A stretch of DNA of 64,000 nt from Angiostrongylus vasorum. Taxonomy: Eukaryota; Nematoda; Chromadorea; Rhabditida; Metastrongylidae. Below, piece by piece: positions 12,211 through 22,919 of this stretch. The notes under the pieces were generated by a model. The model saw only the letters and a list, made by a program, of their open reading frames with translations. It searched no databases and was not told where the DNA came from. Positions within the stretch are counted from its first letter, which is position 1, and each line of letters opens with the position of its first letter. The DNA is taken from positions 2,188,572-2,252,571 of the forward strand of contig JADANN010000468.1 of the NCBI GenBank assembly GCA_018806985.1, given 5' to 3'. Position numbers and translations under genes: made by a program.

Positions 12211-14906
12211 ATGGCTCTTGTGGCTATAATAACGGGTATGCACAAACCTTCTGTGCTTTTCCCAACCTTCTGTACTTGATTCTTATTCCAGGAGCTTCGT
12301 CGGGGATAGGAAAAGGGACTGCTGTGCGTTTCGCTCGTGAAGGATATGCGTTGTCGCTGAGCGGTCGAGATGAAGAAGCACTGTCCGAAACGGCCAAATT
12401 GTGTAAGGAAGCTGGGGCTGCAGGTGTTAGTACAGTCAGATCTATTTAACATTGTTTTCTCCAAACTGTTTTATCTACAATTACCACAAATTTTCGCTAA
12501 TCGAGGAAACTCGGGAGGGTCATCAAGGATAGGTGGCGATAACTAAAGATATAGAACTAATTTGCCACTCAGTACTTATAGACATTTCCAGTAGTGGTTA
12601 ATGGAAACTAACCTTAAATAACAGCACACAGATATTTCCTCTTCCTTTTTATTTTCATTAAGGACTGTTCCAGTTGCCTCATTCCGGATTAATCAACATA
12701 CTTGATGACAAATCCTTTTCATTAAGGTGATTGTCACTGCTGGTGATCTTTGTATTGAATCGAATGCGCAGAAGCTTCTTGACAACACCATAAAGCAGTA
12801 TCAGCATATTCATACTTTGGTAAGGCACTTTTTTTGTTAACCGGACGACGTTAACCTTGCTATATGAGGTAGTGCACTCGTTCATGTTTGAAATAATAAC
12901 TGCTGTTCAAATAGAAATTCAAAATCAGGTGAACGCTGCGGGAATATTGGTCAGTGGGAATGTCATTGATGCTGATTTAGACTTATACGATCGCCAAATA
13001 GACGTTAATGTGAGGAGTGTTGTCCAACTAACTAAGCTGGTCCTTCCACATATAATAAAGTCTAAGGGAACGGTGGTAAACGTGTCAAGCATTACAGGAC
13101 CATGCGCTGTACGTTTTCTCTTCCATAAATGTCTTAAGCGGTTTGTTTACTTTCAATAATTCAATTTTACGTTTGCGCCAGTTTCCATCCATCATTGAAG
13201 GAAACCGATTAGGTTTGGCATAGTTTTCAGTTTGCTGGAGTCACCTACTACTGTATGTCGAAATCAGCCCTAGATCAGTTTACGAAATGCCTAGCTCTTG
13301 AGATGGCACCCCATGGAGTGCGCGTTAATTCTGTGAAGTAGGTTCATTCCTTCTTGTTCCCATAATTTTTGAAGATCGCATGGTTGATTAGGTTGACTAA
13401 CTCTGCTGGTTACACTGGGAATATTTAGGACCTAGAACTAGCCGAGAGATAGGCGAAACGAAGGAGCCTCATGGTGTGGTGGTGAACGCGTTACTCCCCG
13501 GAAAGGACAGTAGTGCGTTCGTTCCCCACCGCAGACACCTGCGGTCCGGAGTTTTGCAAATATCTCAGCATCATTGAAGTTATATTTCGCAATATATACC
13601 CTCCCGTTAAAAAGAATAGGCAGTAAATAATAAGTTAAAATACTTAGGACCATTCCTTGTTATAGGGCATGTGTGGCGCAGTGGTTGGAAGCGCCACTAT
13701 GACACACACATGGAATCAATCCCCGCTCCCATGGCCCACCAGCCTTCCATTCCTTCGGGGTCGGCAAATTGGTGCCGGACTTGACTGCGAGGATACCAGC
13801 ACTGGCTCGGCACATCGGTAGGCCACCGCGAGTCATTGTAAAGGCCAGATATGCATTCAGTCACCTCCAACGATACTTAATGAAGTCGAATGCATGGCGC
13901 ATCCCTCAGGGATTGATCAATGCCGAGAGCTTTATCCTTCTTATTTTTTCAACGAAGCTGAGATATTTGCAAAACTCTGGACCGCAGGTGCCTATGGTGG
14001 GGAACGAACGCGCTATTGTCCTTGCCGGCGAGTAACGCGTTCACCACCACACCATGCGGGTCCTTTGTTTCGCCTATCTCTCAGCTAGTTCTATCGATCT
14101 TTTTGCCATCAGCAATCACCCGTCACCGGGATTGATCTGGGGAGCCCAAATCGGCATTGAACCCAGTTAAGCTGAGGCTATAGTTATAATCACAATTTTA
14201 ACCTTTTTTGCCTACTGCCTACTCTTTTTTATGGCAGGGTATATTGCGAAATATAACTTCAACGAAGCTGAGATATTGCTGATGGCAAAAAGATCGATAG
14301 AACTAGCTGAGAGACAGGCGAAACGAAGGACCCGCATGGTGTGGTGGTGAACGCGTTACTCCCCGGAAAGGACATTAGCGCGTTCGTTCCCCACCATAGG
14401 CACCTGCGGTCCAGAGTTTTGCAAATATCTCAGCTTCGTTGAAGTTATATTTCGCAATATACCCTGCCATCAGAAAGAGTAGACAGTAGGCAAAAAGGTT
14501 AAAATTCTTATTTTTGTTCTTTGTTATAATATGGCAATCTCCGGGCCTCCAAAGAGTAGTCGAAAGTCGCGAAATTTCGTTTACGACTTAATGTGCGATT
14601 CAAGGTTTCAGTTTTAGCCCAGGCGTTATAGTTACCAATGTGCACAGGAGATCAGGGATGAATGAAGACAGTTATCGAGAGGTAGACGTCAATAGTTGCT
14701 TGCACGTCTTTTCCGCATTGTTTGCCAATTTTACGAATTTTGTTTTAGTTTTTGAAAAAGGAAAAACTACACATGCACTTGGACGTGTAGGTGAAGTATC
14801 TGAAGTGGCTGAGGCTATTCTGTTTCTCGCTTCTGAGAAGAGTTCGTTCACGACGGGCGAACTGCTGAGAGTTGATGGTGGAAGAGGAATTATGCATCCA
14901 CGCTAA
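12211..14906 (+). CDS. Short-chain dehydrogenase/reductase (SDR-2)
   Basis: Paralogue of SDR-1 with the same exon plan. Proposed exons are 12211-12235, 12292-12434, 12727-12819, 12929-13108, 13231-13337, 14618-14681 and ~14749-14906; the two SDR-1 exons around NVNVR are fused here. MALVAIITG joins ASSGIGKG to form the cofactor motif. The second motif reads VNAAG, then VNVSSITGP and YYCMSK give the Ser-Tyr-Lys triad. The end is GRGIMHPR. The total would be near 255 residues. The junction of the last exon is one base out of frame: the sequence after its acceptor contains T5, A5, A5 runs, so a single homopolymer error or a real frameshift is likely. Intron 5 has swollen to 1.3 kb with SINE-A and SINE-B insertions. 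Substrate unknown. Confidence 0.85.
13440..14500. repeat. Nested inverted SINE-B copies
   Basis: Three SINE-B copies alternate in orientation: 13440-13660 (+), ~13935-14235 (-) and ~14280-14500 (+), with a SINE-A at 13665-13945 between the first two. The 'ggtatattgcgaaatataac' block at 14238-14260 pairs with its complement near 14440-14465, so 13935-14500 can fold as a long imperfect hairpin. All lies in SDR-2 intron 5. Confidence 0.8.
13665..13945 (+). repeat. SINE-A copy in SDR-2 intron 5
   Basis: Head GCATGTGTGGCGCAGTGGTT (A-box), then 'ggaatcaatccccgc' (B-box region) and the standard body through 'ctcagggattgatcaa' to the A/T tail. Confidence 0.9.
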
Positions 14907-15051
14907 CCTCCACTTCTCCGTTTTTTTTTCTTAGTTTCTCGTATTGTAGTAAACACCATGCTCCTTAGGTTTTCATGTTTTCAAACTCAAACTAATACAC
15001 CTAACAATGGAAATTAAGTTACTCATTTACAAAACGGAATATTTTAGTACA

Positions 15052-15057
15052 AATAAA
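15052..15057 (+). terminator. Poly(A) signal of SDR-2
   Basis: AATAAA 146 bases after the SDR-2 stop, in AT-rich sequence. It is the first canonical hexamer downstream. Confidence 0.5.
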
Positions 15058-15521
15058 AATGTGCACGTGGGATGACTACTGTAATGTGGTTTTTCGTAGA
15101 TGCACCTTATTTTCCTTCCTATTTAGACACTAAGCTGTCCTAAGTCCAAATTACGAGCATCTAAGCAGCAAAGCAAACTGACTCATAGCAATAGATTATT
15201 TCTTATGGAGCAACAGAAGATATGATATGTCAGGCTCTCACCTGACACTCATTTTACACCAACGCTTATCGACTATTTTGAAAAGGAAACTTTGTTGGCC
15301 TTCAGATTCATGCTTTGTTTTACCTATCACTCATTGCTACCAAAAATAATATCCGAAGTGGATAGATGGTCACGATGTACATGACATGTGAAGACTTATT
15401 CAAATAGCTGCCTTTTTATTTTCATGGGAGTGAGACTTTTTTCTAATTAAAATCATGCAAACTGTTAGAACAATTTGAGTACCACGACAATATAGAATGA
15501 TTTTTTTGTGTTTAAATTGTT
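15058..15521. other. No gene recognised
   Basis: AT-rich intergenic sequence between SDR-2 and the MITE upstream of the LIM gene. No feature supported. Confidence 0.4.
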
Positions 15522-15800
15522 GAGCTTATACGAGGTTGATATATTAGCCTTATTCGGCTAACGTTTTCGACGTCTTCGTTTTCATCGGGGCAGATGATCT
15601 GATTTGATGGTCCACAGTTGTTCGTCTTCTCGAAGTGACATCTTCGTAGTCGTACCGAGATGGATCTTCTTCGGTAGAACACAGCATATACTTTCTTCGC
15701 AAGCTGTACTGCGCACTTCTGTGGAGCGAGCGATGAAGTAGATGTGGTCGTCGAACTAAGATATCCATTCGAGCTGTATCGATCTGCTGAATTTCCTAGG
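15522..15800. mobile_element. MITE-1 copy, one end clear
   Basis: Starts 'gagcttatacgaggttgat', followed by 'ttattcggctaacg' and 'cgacgtcttcgtt' as in the full copy at 6780-7023. The right end is less clear and lies just before the first candidate LIM-gene exon. Confidence 0.7.
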
Positions 15801-16072
15801 ATCCTCATGAGGTTTTGGATATTGGCACTGAAAAAGAAATTCGTGAAGCATCCACGGAGTTTTCAAAAAAGCAGATTAAATTTAGTGACGATAAACATCT
15901 GAATTATGGTGTTGGTTACGGTAGCTGAGGAACAATTCATCTATGTTGTGGTTGTGATGGTTCGCAGACCGATGCTGTACTAGTTACTGAGTAGCAGGTA
16001 ATCATACTAATCTTATAGGGAGAATAGTGATCGAAAGCTGTTAGAGGAAGTGGCAGAGTCCTTTGTGACTCG
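15800..16072 (+). CDS. Possible upstream exons of the LIM gene
   Basis: Two stretches read like coding exons with splice signals. 15800-15908 (after TTCCTAG, before GTGTTG) contains DPHEVLDIGTEKEIREAS. 16019-16072 (after CTTATAG, before GTAATA) contains ENSDRKLLEEVAESF. Their phases do not join directly to each other or to the LIM exon at 16420, so an exon is missing or there is an indel. Both are polar and helical in character, with no named domain. Confidence 0.4.
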
Positions 16073-16419
16073 GTAATAAGAAGGTCGACGGAAGTATGCC
16101 TACACTACCAACGTCAACAATATTTCGTAATGTGCTCTATTGAACAATTCTTTTTAAAAGGTTGAGTAATCTTGCCAGACAATGGCTTTCGTTTTTTACA
16201 TAATGGTCATTAGAGCAGTCGGTTTGATTCAAACTACTTGCAAGTGTTTTCTGATTCGGACTGATTCTCTTTCCGGAGTCGTTTCATTTCACTCTATATT
16301 TATCCAGTAATTGGTCATGCGAGCAAACGACTACCAAGAAGTAAGTTAGCACAGTATTGAGCTCGCTCAAGAGGACGATGAGTCATACAAAAGATTCAAA
16401 ACGGCTTGAAATGTTGCAG

Positions 16420-18813
16420 GGCGCTTCCAAAGATGGCACACCTAAATGGATCACTAGATGTGATAACTGTCAGGTTCAGGTCACACGAACGGATGCCCTC
16501 AGGGTGAGAAATTATTTTTCTGGAGTATTTCATTAATCATGACAACCTCCCAACGGTTTACTGCCTCGTCGTAGCTGGGAGGTGCTCGTTAATGTCGGGC
16601 TGCGATCTGCAGCGAATTGTTCATTCCCAGCAGGGTCTCTCAGGATGAGAAGCAGACCGAAGCATCCATCCGGAAGCCTACCTAAGAGTAAGGCAATGCT
16701 GGAAATCACCACCGACCAGGTATCAAACTATTGCCACGATGGAAAATTTCTCTCTGATCCACAAGCGACCACCTAGGGTGGTGACGACCAGATGTGCGTT
16801 TTCGCTAGAATGACTTCAGGTAACCAGGGAACCGACATGGATAAACCAGCAAATGTCCAGTCAAATGGAAATAATGCTGGGGACCGCGTAACCACTGAAG
16901 ACGCCATTCTAGTATCCAAGTGTTCCAGTAATATGGCTAGCAAATCCCGAACGTCTTCGTGGATGGCGCATTTAAGACATTGGACCGAATGAGAGAAGTG
17001 CTGGTGTCCCTAGTTTACGTGAAGACGGGTTATACTAGTGAAACAAGTAAAAAGTCAATATAAATGAGATATTCTAAGTGTATTAAATGTTTTTTCTAGG
17101 GGGAAGTGGTGGCTGCAGCTGGAAGATTGTGGCACACACGGCATTTCCAGTGCACAGAGTGTCAGGTTATAGACAGACGTAATAATTCGAAAAAAAAAAG
17201 TTTCTAAACGTTAAAAAACCGTAAGTAGCCGATACGATCTGGTAGTAACTTTGGTGCACTTGTCGTCTATCCATGAGGATGTCCATTTTTTTGAGCACAG
17301 CCTTGTTTCCCATGGCTGCTATAACTTAACCCGAATTGAATTCTTTTCGCAAATTCATCTCGTAATTATAACCACAATGATGCGAACATATTTGCAAAAC
17401 TCTGGATCGCAGGTGTCTGCAGTGACGATCGAGCACTCTATTACCCTTTACGGGGGCTAACGCGTTCACCACCACACGATGCGGGTCGTTGGCTTCGCCT
17501 TACTGTCAGCCCGTGTCTCGTAGGTGCTATCAGCAATCATCCGTCAACGGGATTGATCTGGGCAGCAAAATTGGCATTCAATCCAGTTAGGCTGAACCTG
17601 TGGTATAAATCACAGTGTAATTACTTTTTGTTTACTGCCTAATGTAGTGGTGAACACCTCAGCCCCCCTGAAAGGGTAGTAGCGCGTTCGTTCCCCACCG
17701 CAGAAACTTGCGGTCCGGAGTTTTGTAAATATCTCAGCATCACTGTGGTTATATCTCACATCATACCCCTGCCATGAAAAAGAATAGACTGTAAATAAAA
17801 AGTGATTTCAAGTTAAAATACTTCTAGAAAGTTGAAAATCTAGGTGACACTTCCAAATAATGAATACTATACATCAGGAACTAACGTGATGTGCCTGGAC
17901 TGTCATCTGGATGATGTCAATCTTAAGTGTGGAGGTATCGTCGAGTTTAATTAATGAGTTAGTTAAAAAAAAACCAAGGGATTCGGTAGAAATATGACAG
18001 CAGGTCTGATGAGAAATATTCCATGCACAGCAGATGTGTGTCTTCGTAAAGACTGATACTGATCATTTCAGAGTGCAATCGAACACTGTATGAAGAATAT
18101 CTCTCTGTGAATGGACAGAATTTGCATCACGATTGTTTTCTGTGTGCACGATGCAGAAATCCAATGCCAGGTTCGATTCCAAGAGTCCTTGATAGTGATG
18201 GTCGTCAGTAACTGTGCAGAGCATACGTTGTGCATTGAAATCGACGCATAAGGTCTATTCTGCTTAAGTTGCATGTGTTGAAACTGTTAGAACAGGCGCT
18301 ATGTCTCGGCGTTACTTTACATAAAATATGGTGAAGTATGAATTATGTGTATATAGTATAGTATATGAAGTCGTCCTTTTGTTTTTCGACCATTCACGCA
18401 TGGTTGTACTTAAGCATAATAGCCGAGAGCTAGCTAGCTAATGCTGATTTCAGCGTTGTTCGTTGTTGACGAACTTGTCGTCAATTCACTTTAGTTCTCT
18501 AAGGGCCGGATTCTCTGGAGTAGGCGTGAAGTTACAGTATTGCTGGATTTTAATCTGCTTCACTAGTGCATAGTTTAACAAGAAGCTATCATAAGATGTT
18601 GGTGATTTTTCAATTGACGACCATGGAATACCAGCCGAATCACCTGGACCCATAAAACTCGTCTCATGATTCCTTCAGAAATGAAAATCCAAAGGTGACG
18701 TGTGTATTCGGATATTTTCAGGACGACGCTATCTCATCCATGAGGGAAAGTGGTACGATGAAGACTGTTACTATCGTGTGAAGTACCAGCTTAACCTATT
18801 TAGATTTCAATAA
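16420..18813 (+). CDS. Two-LIM-domain protein (partial 5')
   Basis: Proposed exons are 16420-16503, 17100-17165, 17844-17934, 18072-18170 and 18722-18813, in phase through to the stop. LIM1 is CDNC, then ..WHTRHFQCTEC.., then MCLDCH, with cysteine spacings typical of LIM zinc fingers. LIM2 is CGEC, then ..LHHDCFLCARC.., then GKWYDEDCYYR. LIM domains bind zinc and mediate protein contacts, often at the cytoskeleton or in nuclei. In LIM2 the eighth ligand position is Arg (CYYR) instead of Cys/His/Asp. That Arg codon is CGT, one T-to-C change from TGT Cys. The N-terminus is not resolved. Intron 1 holds a Rep-2 copy and intron 2 holds SINE-B sequence. Exons 2-3 and most of exon 4 are present again, inverted, at 21228-22427. 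Confidence 0.75.
16541..16930 (+). repeat. Rep-2 full-length copy
   Basis: Starts 'acctcccaacggtttactgcc', runs through 'ctgatccacaag' and 'caggtaaccagggaacc', and ends 'ccattctagtatccaagtg'. It lies in LIM intron 1, and its right edge is only ~20 bp from the left arm of the inverted duplication. Confidence 0.85.
16953..18149 (+). repeat. Inverted duplication, left arm
   Basis: About 1197 bp whose reverse complement recurs at 21228-22427. It begins at GTCTTCGTGGATGGCG and ends at GATTGTTTTCTGTGTGCAC; outside these points the similarity stops abruptly. Apart from homopolymer-length differences and one isolated substitution near 16986, the arms match except in a patch at 17851-18043, where they differ by 23 same-direction transitions. 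This arm retains the intact LIM exons. Confidence 0.95.
17360..17810. repeat. Two SINE-B copies, head to head
   Basis: 17360-17640 reads - and 17640-17810 reads +, sharing the 'gtggtgaac' head block and the 'atctcagcatcactgtgg' tail block. They lie in LIM intron 2 and are carried in both duplication arms, so they predate the duplication. Confidence 0.8.
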
Positions 18814-18814
18814 A
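18809..18814 (+). terminator. Poly(A) signal overlapping the LIM stop
   Basis: The AATAAA hexamer spans the TAA stop of the LIM reading frame (TTTCAATAAAG). If used, the 3' UTR would be about 10-20 nt. Confidence 0.5.
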
Positions 18815-18887
18815 GTGAGGTGACTCCTGTGCTAAGAGCAAAATCATTTCAATGATTTCTACGATGTTTCGATTTGTGGTAGTTCTG

Positions 18888-19175
18888 GTAGTGCACAATG
18901 GCGAGCATAACGCTATGGTTAGACATACCCTACAACACATCTCTTAAATGGTTCGATCCCATGCTTAAGGATATCCAAGTCCCTTACACCCTCATGGGTC
19001 GGAAAATTGGTCCCAAACCTGTGTGACAGGATAAAAACACCGACTTTATACATCGATATGGCACCGCATGCCATTCTACATAATAAATAAGCATCCAGTC
19101 ATCTCCAAAACACTACGAATGGGGTAGAATACATGGCATACCCTTGATGGGTTTATCAGAGCCGAGAGCATTATG
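18888..19175 (+). repeat. SINE-A copy, strongly diverged
   Basis: Recognisable by a 'gttcgatccc' B-box, 'tcatgggtcggaaaattgg', 'tacatcgatatggcaccgc' and 'cttgatgggtttatcagagc' in SINE-A order. Many substitutions make it one of the oldest copies. Confidence 0.7.
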
Positions 19176-20104
19176 AAGACGGTACTTGTACACGCACAGT
19201 ATAGGCGAAAAAACCTGCCTACTCCGAGCAAATACCGACCTCAGTATGAAACTGAGAAGTCGATTTTCTTTATTCATTCAGGCGATGAGGCAACCACTGA
19301 GACCTTTACCACTTTCTTTTCACTAATTATCTTTTTTTGCTCTGCACATTCAACACCAAAGCCAGTCATTTCCAACATCGATCTGTAGATCACGTCAAGC
19401 TTCACGGACTTAAGGAAACCAGTAGCAAAAAGCTTGGCATTACTCAATTAGACAGCTGTGATGCTTAGCAAAAATGCTGGTATGGAATGCCGATGACATA
19501 AGGTTTACCGTTCATCCTCTCCTTCCTCTTGACGTCGACTTAGACGAAACAATTTCTTCCTTGACCGGTCATCGTTCGTCTCTAATCTCCGCATAAAAAA
19601 TGGTCACTACCCACAACTCCTTGTTGCCAGACTGTGCAGACGATAAGTGTGAATTGGACACATTGTATAGTCAACTCTAAAGAATTATCAGCAATCAAAA
19701 GTCTATTACATGGTTCTTGTTGATTGAGGTTTCTTCAAGAATTTCCTCATTGAGAATCAATACGTCTATTTCCTACTAAACCACGCCATTCGAAGAGCAG
19801 AAGAACTAAACAGAACGGTGACACTGCCAATAACAACATCGGCCATGAGGAGTACAGAGAGTTCTCTCTATCTCCTTATCACATTTCTGACGAATCTGGG
19901 TTCTTTACAACAGACAATTTTTAAATCAAAACAGAGTAGCAGAGAAGTTACTTTGCCCACCTTGTAGAAGACAGATTGCTCCGTCGCCTTCAAGCCACAA
20001 AACTCTTTAAAAATGAAGGTAAAAAGTGCATGTTTAGAACTCAGCGCTAACATGGCAGACCTAGAAAATTGAAGAGCATCATGATGTGTGGCTGCACGAA
20101 ATTC
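19176..20104. other. Decayed sequence, possibly Penelope-like
   Basis: Short frames on + such as the one around 19493-19590 have a reverse-transcriptase-like flavour, but none carries a motif I can name. It precedes the GIY-YIG remnant at 20640-20980 and may be part of the same element. Confidence 0.3.
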
Positions 20105-20300
20105 TCTTTCTATTACTTTTATCTACTACCCATAATTATTTCATGGCAGAGTATGATGTGAAGTACAACCACAATGATGCTGACACATTTGCAAAACTTG
20201 GACTCCAGCCCAAATCGAACCGCAGTTACCTTTTTCGGGCGCTCAAGTGTCCACTCACAAATACACACCAATCACTTGATTCCAGGCTTTTGCCTAATTG
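20105..20300 (-). repeat. SINE-B copy
   Basis: Tail block 'atggcagagtatgatgtgaagtac' on + and a B-box on - (GGTTCGATTTG at about 20211-20221). Confidence 0.7.
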
Positions 20301-20639
20301 GGTTGTAGAATACAACCCTCATAAATGAGAACCCACCCACACACGCATGCATGAACATTTACTCGTAAATACAAAAGGTTTGTGCCAAATTGATGCAACA
20401 GAAATAGGAATTCCATCCTCTGGATCCAGCTGCATCTCAAGGAAGCATAAGGTCGCTTTTGGTTCGCAGTTAACCCCCCTATCTTCCAACGAGGTTCGTG
20501 CCACGTTGACTCACGACTAATGGGTTGGGATCCCTCTATGAGGGAGATTCACAGTTTTTTGGCTATACTGAGATAAATCCTACTGCAAACGCTTTTTACG
20601 GCTGGCATTTATTATCATCTGTCTAAAGGGCAGATCTAG

Positions 20640-20980
20640 AGGAATCGGCAGCGATAACTGAAATACCACCGAATACTCTTCGTAGTCAACTAGTTCGTAA
20701 CCACCTGTATGACCGTCTATGCAAAGTTGCGTAATTTGCCCTTACGGCAAGGACGGTGACTGCATGAGTTCAGGTACGATATACCTGATCGCTTGTAGTG
20801 CTTGCGGAGATGAATATATTGGCGAAATGGGCAGACCATTATGTATCGGTATAAAAGAGCACCTAGATGGTAAACGTAAGCAAAGAGTAAGACAACGTAC
20901 GCAACTAGGTGCGCATAGACGGAAGAACATCCAGAGAAAGGAATTCAAAGATCAACATCGAAAATTGAACAACGAATGAG
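20640..20980 (+). mobile_element. Penelope-like element, GIY-YIG end
   Basis: Reading + from 20640: IPPNTLRSQLVRNHLYDRLCK, then after a one-step frame change SCVICPYGKDGDCMSSGT, IYLIACSACGDEYIGE and GRPLCIGIKEHLDGK. This is the Cys-rich linker followed by the GIY-YIG-type endonuclease domain found at the C-terminus of Penelope-like retroelement reverse transcriptases. The frameshift near 20720 and the loss of the upstream RT make it a dead remnant. It sits in the spacer of the inverted duplication. Confidence 0.8.
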
Positions 20981-21227
20981 TCAAAGTGGCATGCGCAGCA
21001 GGTCATGAGATATTTCTTATTATAAAATCGAATTACTAACATGTTTCGTCTTATAATGTTTACTTTTTATTTTCTGCCTACCACAATTTTTTACGGTAGG
21101 GTAATATGCGAAGTACAAACACAACGACGCTCAGCTTAAATGGGTTCAATACCGATGTGGGTCTTTTCTTCTAATTCGTTCCACAATTTTCTGGTAGCTT
21201 TTTTGGAACATTTTAAACTTGTATTCA

Positions 21228-22427
21228 GTGCACACAGAAAACAATCGTGATGCAAATTCTGTCCATTCACAGAGAGATATTCTTCATACAGTGTTCGATT
21301 GCACTCTGAAATGATCAGTATCAGTCTTTACGAGGACACACATCTGCTGTGCATGGAGTATTTCTCATCGGACCTGCTGTCATATTTCTGCCGAATCCCT
21401 TGGTTTTTTTTTTTGACTAACTCATTGATTGAACTCGGCGGTACCTCCACACTTAGGGTTGACATCGTCCGGGTGACGGTCCGGGCACATCGCGTTGGTT
21501 CCTGGTGTGTAGTGTTCATTGTTTGGAGGTGTCACCTAGATTTTCAACTTTCTAGAAGTATTTTAACTTGAAATCACTTTTTTATTTACAGTCTATTCTT
21601 TTTTCATGGCAGGGGTATGATGTGAGATATAACCACAGTGATGCTGAGATATTTACAAAACTCCGGACCGCAAGTTTCTGCGGTGGGGAACGAACGCGCT
21701 ACTACCCTTTCAGGGGGGCTGAGGTGTTCACCACTACATTAGGCAGTAAACAAAAAGTAATTACACTGTGATTTATACCACAGGTTCAGCCTAACTGGAT
21801 TGAATGCCAATTTTGCTGCCCAGATCAATCCCGTTGACGGATGATTGCTGATAGCACCTACGAGACACGGCTGACAGTAAGGCGAAGCCAACGACCCGCA
21901 TCGTGTGGTGGTGAACGCGTTAGCCCCCGTAAAGGGTAATAGAGTGCTCGATCGTCACTGCAGACACCTGCGATCCAGAGTTTTGCAAATATGTTCGCAT
22001 CATTGTGGTTATAATTACGAGATGAATTTGCGAAAAGAATTCAATTCGGGTTAAGTTATAGCAGCCATGGGAAACAAGGCTGTGCTCAAAAAATGGACAT
22101 CCTCATGGATAGACGACAAGTGCACCAAAGTTACTACCAGATCGTATCGGCTACTTACGGTTTTTTTAACGTTTAGAAACTTTTTTTTCGAATTATTACG
22201 TCTGTCTATAACCTGACACTCTGTGCACTGGAAATGCCGTGTGTGCCACAATCTTCCAGCTGCAGCCACCACTTCCCCCCTAGAAAAAAACATTTAATAC
22301 ACTTAGAATATCTCATTTATATTGACTTTTTACTTGTTTCACTAGTATAACCCGTCTTCACGTAAACTAGGGACACCAGCACTTCTCTCATTTGGTCCAA
22401 TGTCTTAAATGCGCCATCCACGAAGAC
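21228..22427 (-). pseudogene. Inverted duplicate of LIM exons, right arm
   Basis: Reverse-complement copy of 16953-18149, so the LIM exons read on -. The exon copy of 17844-17934 has become MCPDRHPDDVNPKC: it keeps the flanking cysteines, but one zinc ligand is now Arg and three Leu are Pro. All changes are T to C on the LIM sense strand (A to G on +), and they lie between 21334 and 21528. Exon 2 (WHTRHFQCTEC) is intact near 22195-22260, though its upstream G run is one longer. With no exon 1 or last exon in this orientation, it cannot encode the protein. Confidence 0.9.
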
Positions 22428-22919
22428 TTTCGGAAGGTTCCGTTGGTAGATGAGGATTTTTGTCTTATTTATGGATGCTGATAAAGGTTGGTCAAATTGG
22501 CCCTCGTTGTAAACCTAGGAGCACCCTTTTAGAGTGTTCTCAAATCCACAGCCGTTTATCACTGCCTTTTTTATACATCAAAGTGAGTCTTTCGCAGAAA
22601 AGTCGGATTGACATTTGCCGATGCTAGAAGGACGCTACCAGGCACTAGAATGCTTCAAAGTAGACGATGATGTCAGCGCAGCTTTTAAAACGATCTTCAT
22701 CACCATACTTCTTCTATTCGCAAGGAAAACAAAGGTCTCTATACGATCACTGTTCCGTTATTTATACGATATTCAGTGGTACACGAATTGTTCTTGATGA
22801 GTTGACACCTAAGCCGTTAGCAAGCTTAACCCATTCCGCCCCTGCTACCGTACTGCCTTGCTGGCTCAACGGACTGTGTGCGATTTTTCGCCTGCGCGGA
22901 CTTTCTGGCTTTTTTGAAA
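22428..22919. other. No gene recognised
   Basis: Sequence just beyond the right duplication arm. Frames of 60-196 codons starting near 22615-22667 run on into a Rep-2 copy and are not credible genes. Confidence 0.4.

Noticed and set aside
16953..22427. Ordinary divergence between duplicate arms
   Set aside because: Divergence would scatter and mix types; the substitutions are confined to one 195-bp patch and are all of one direction.
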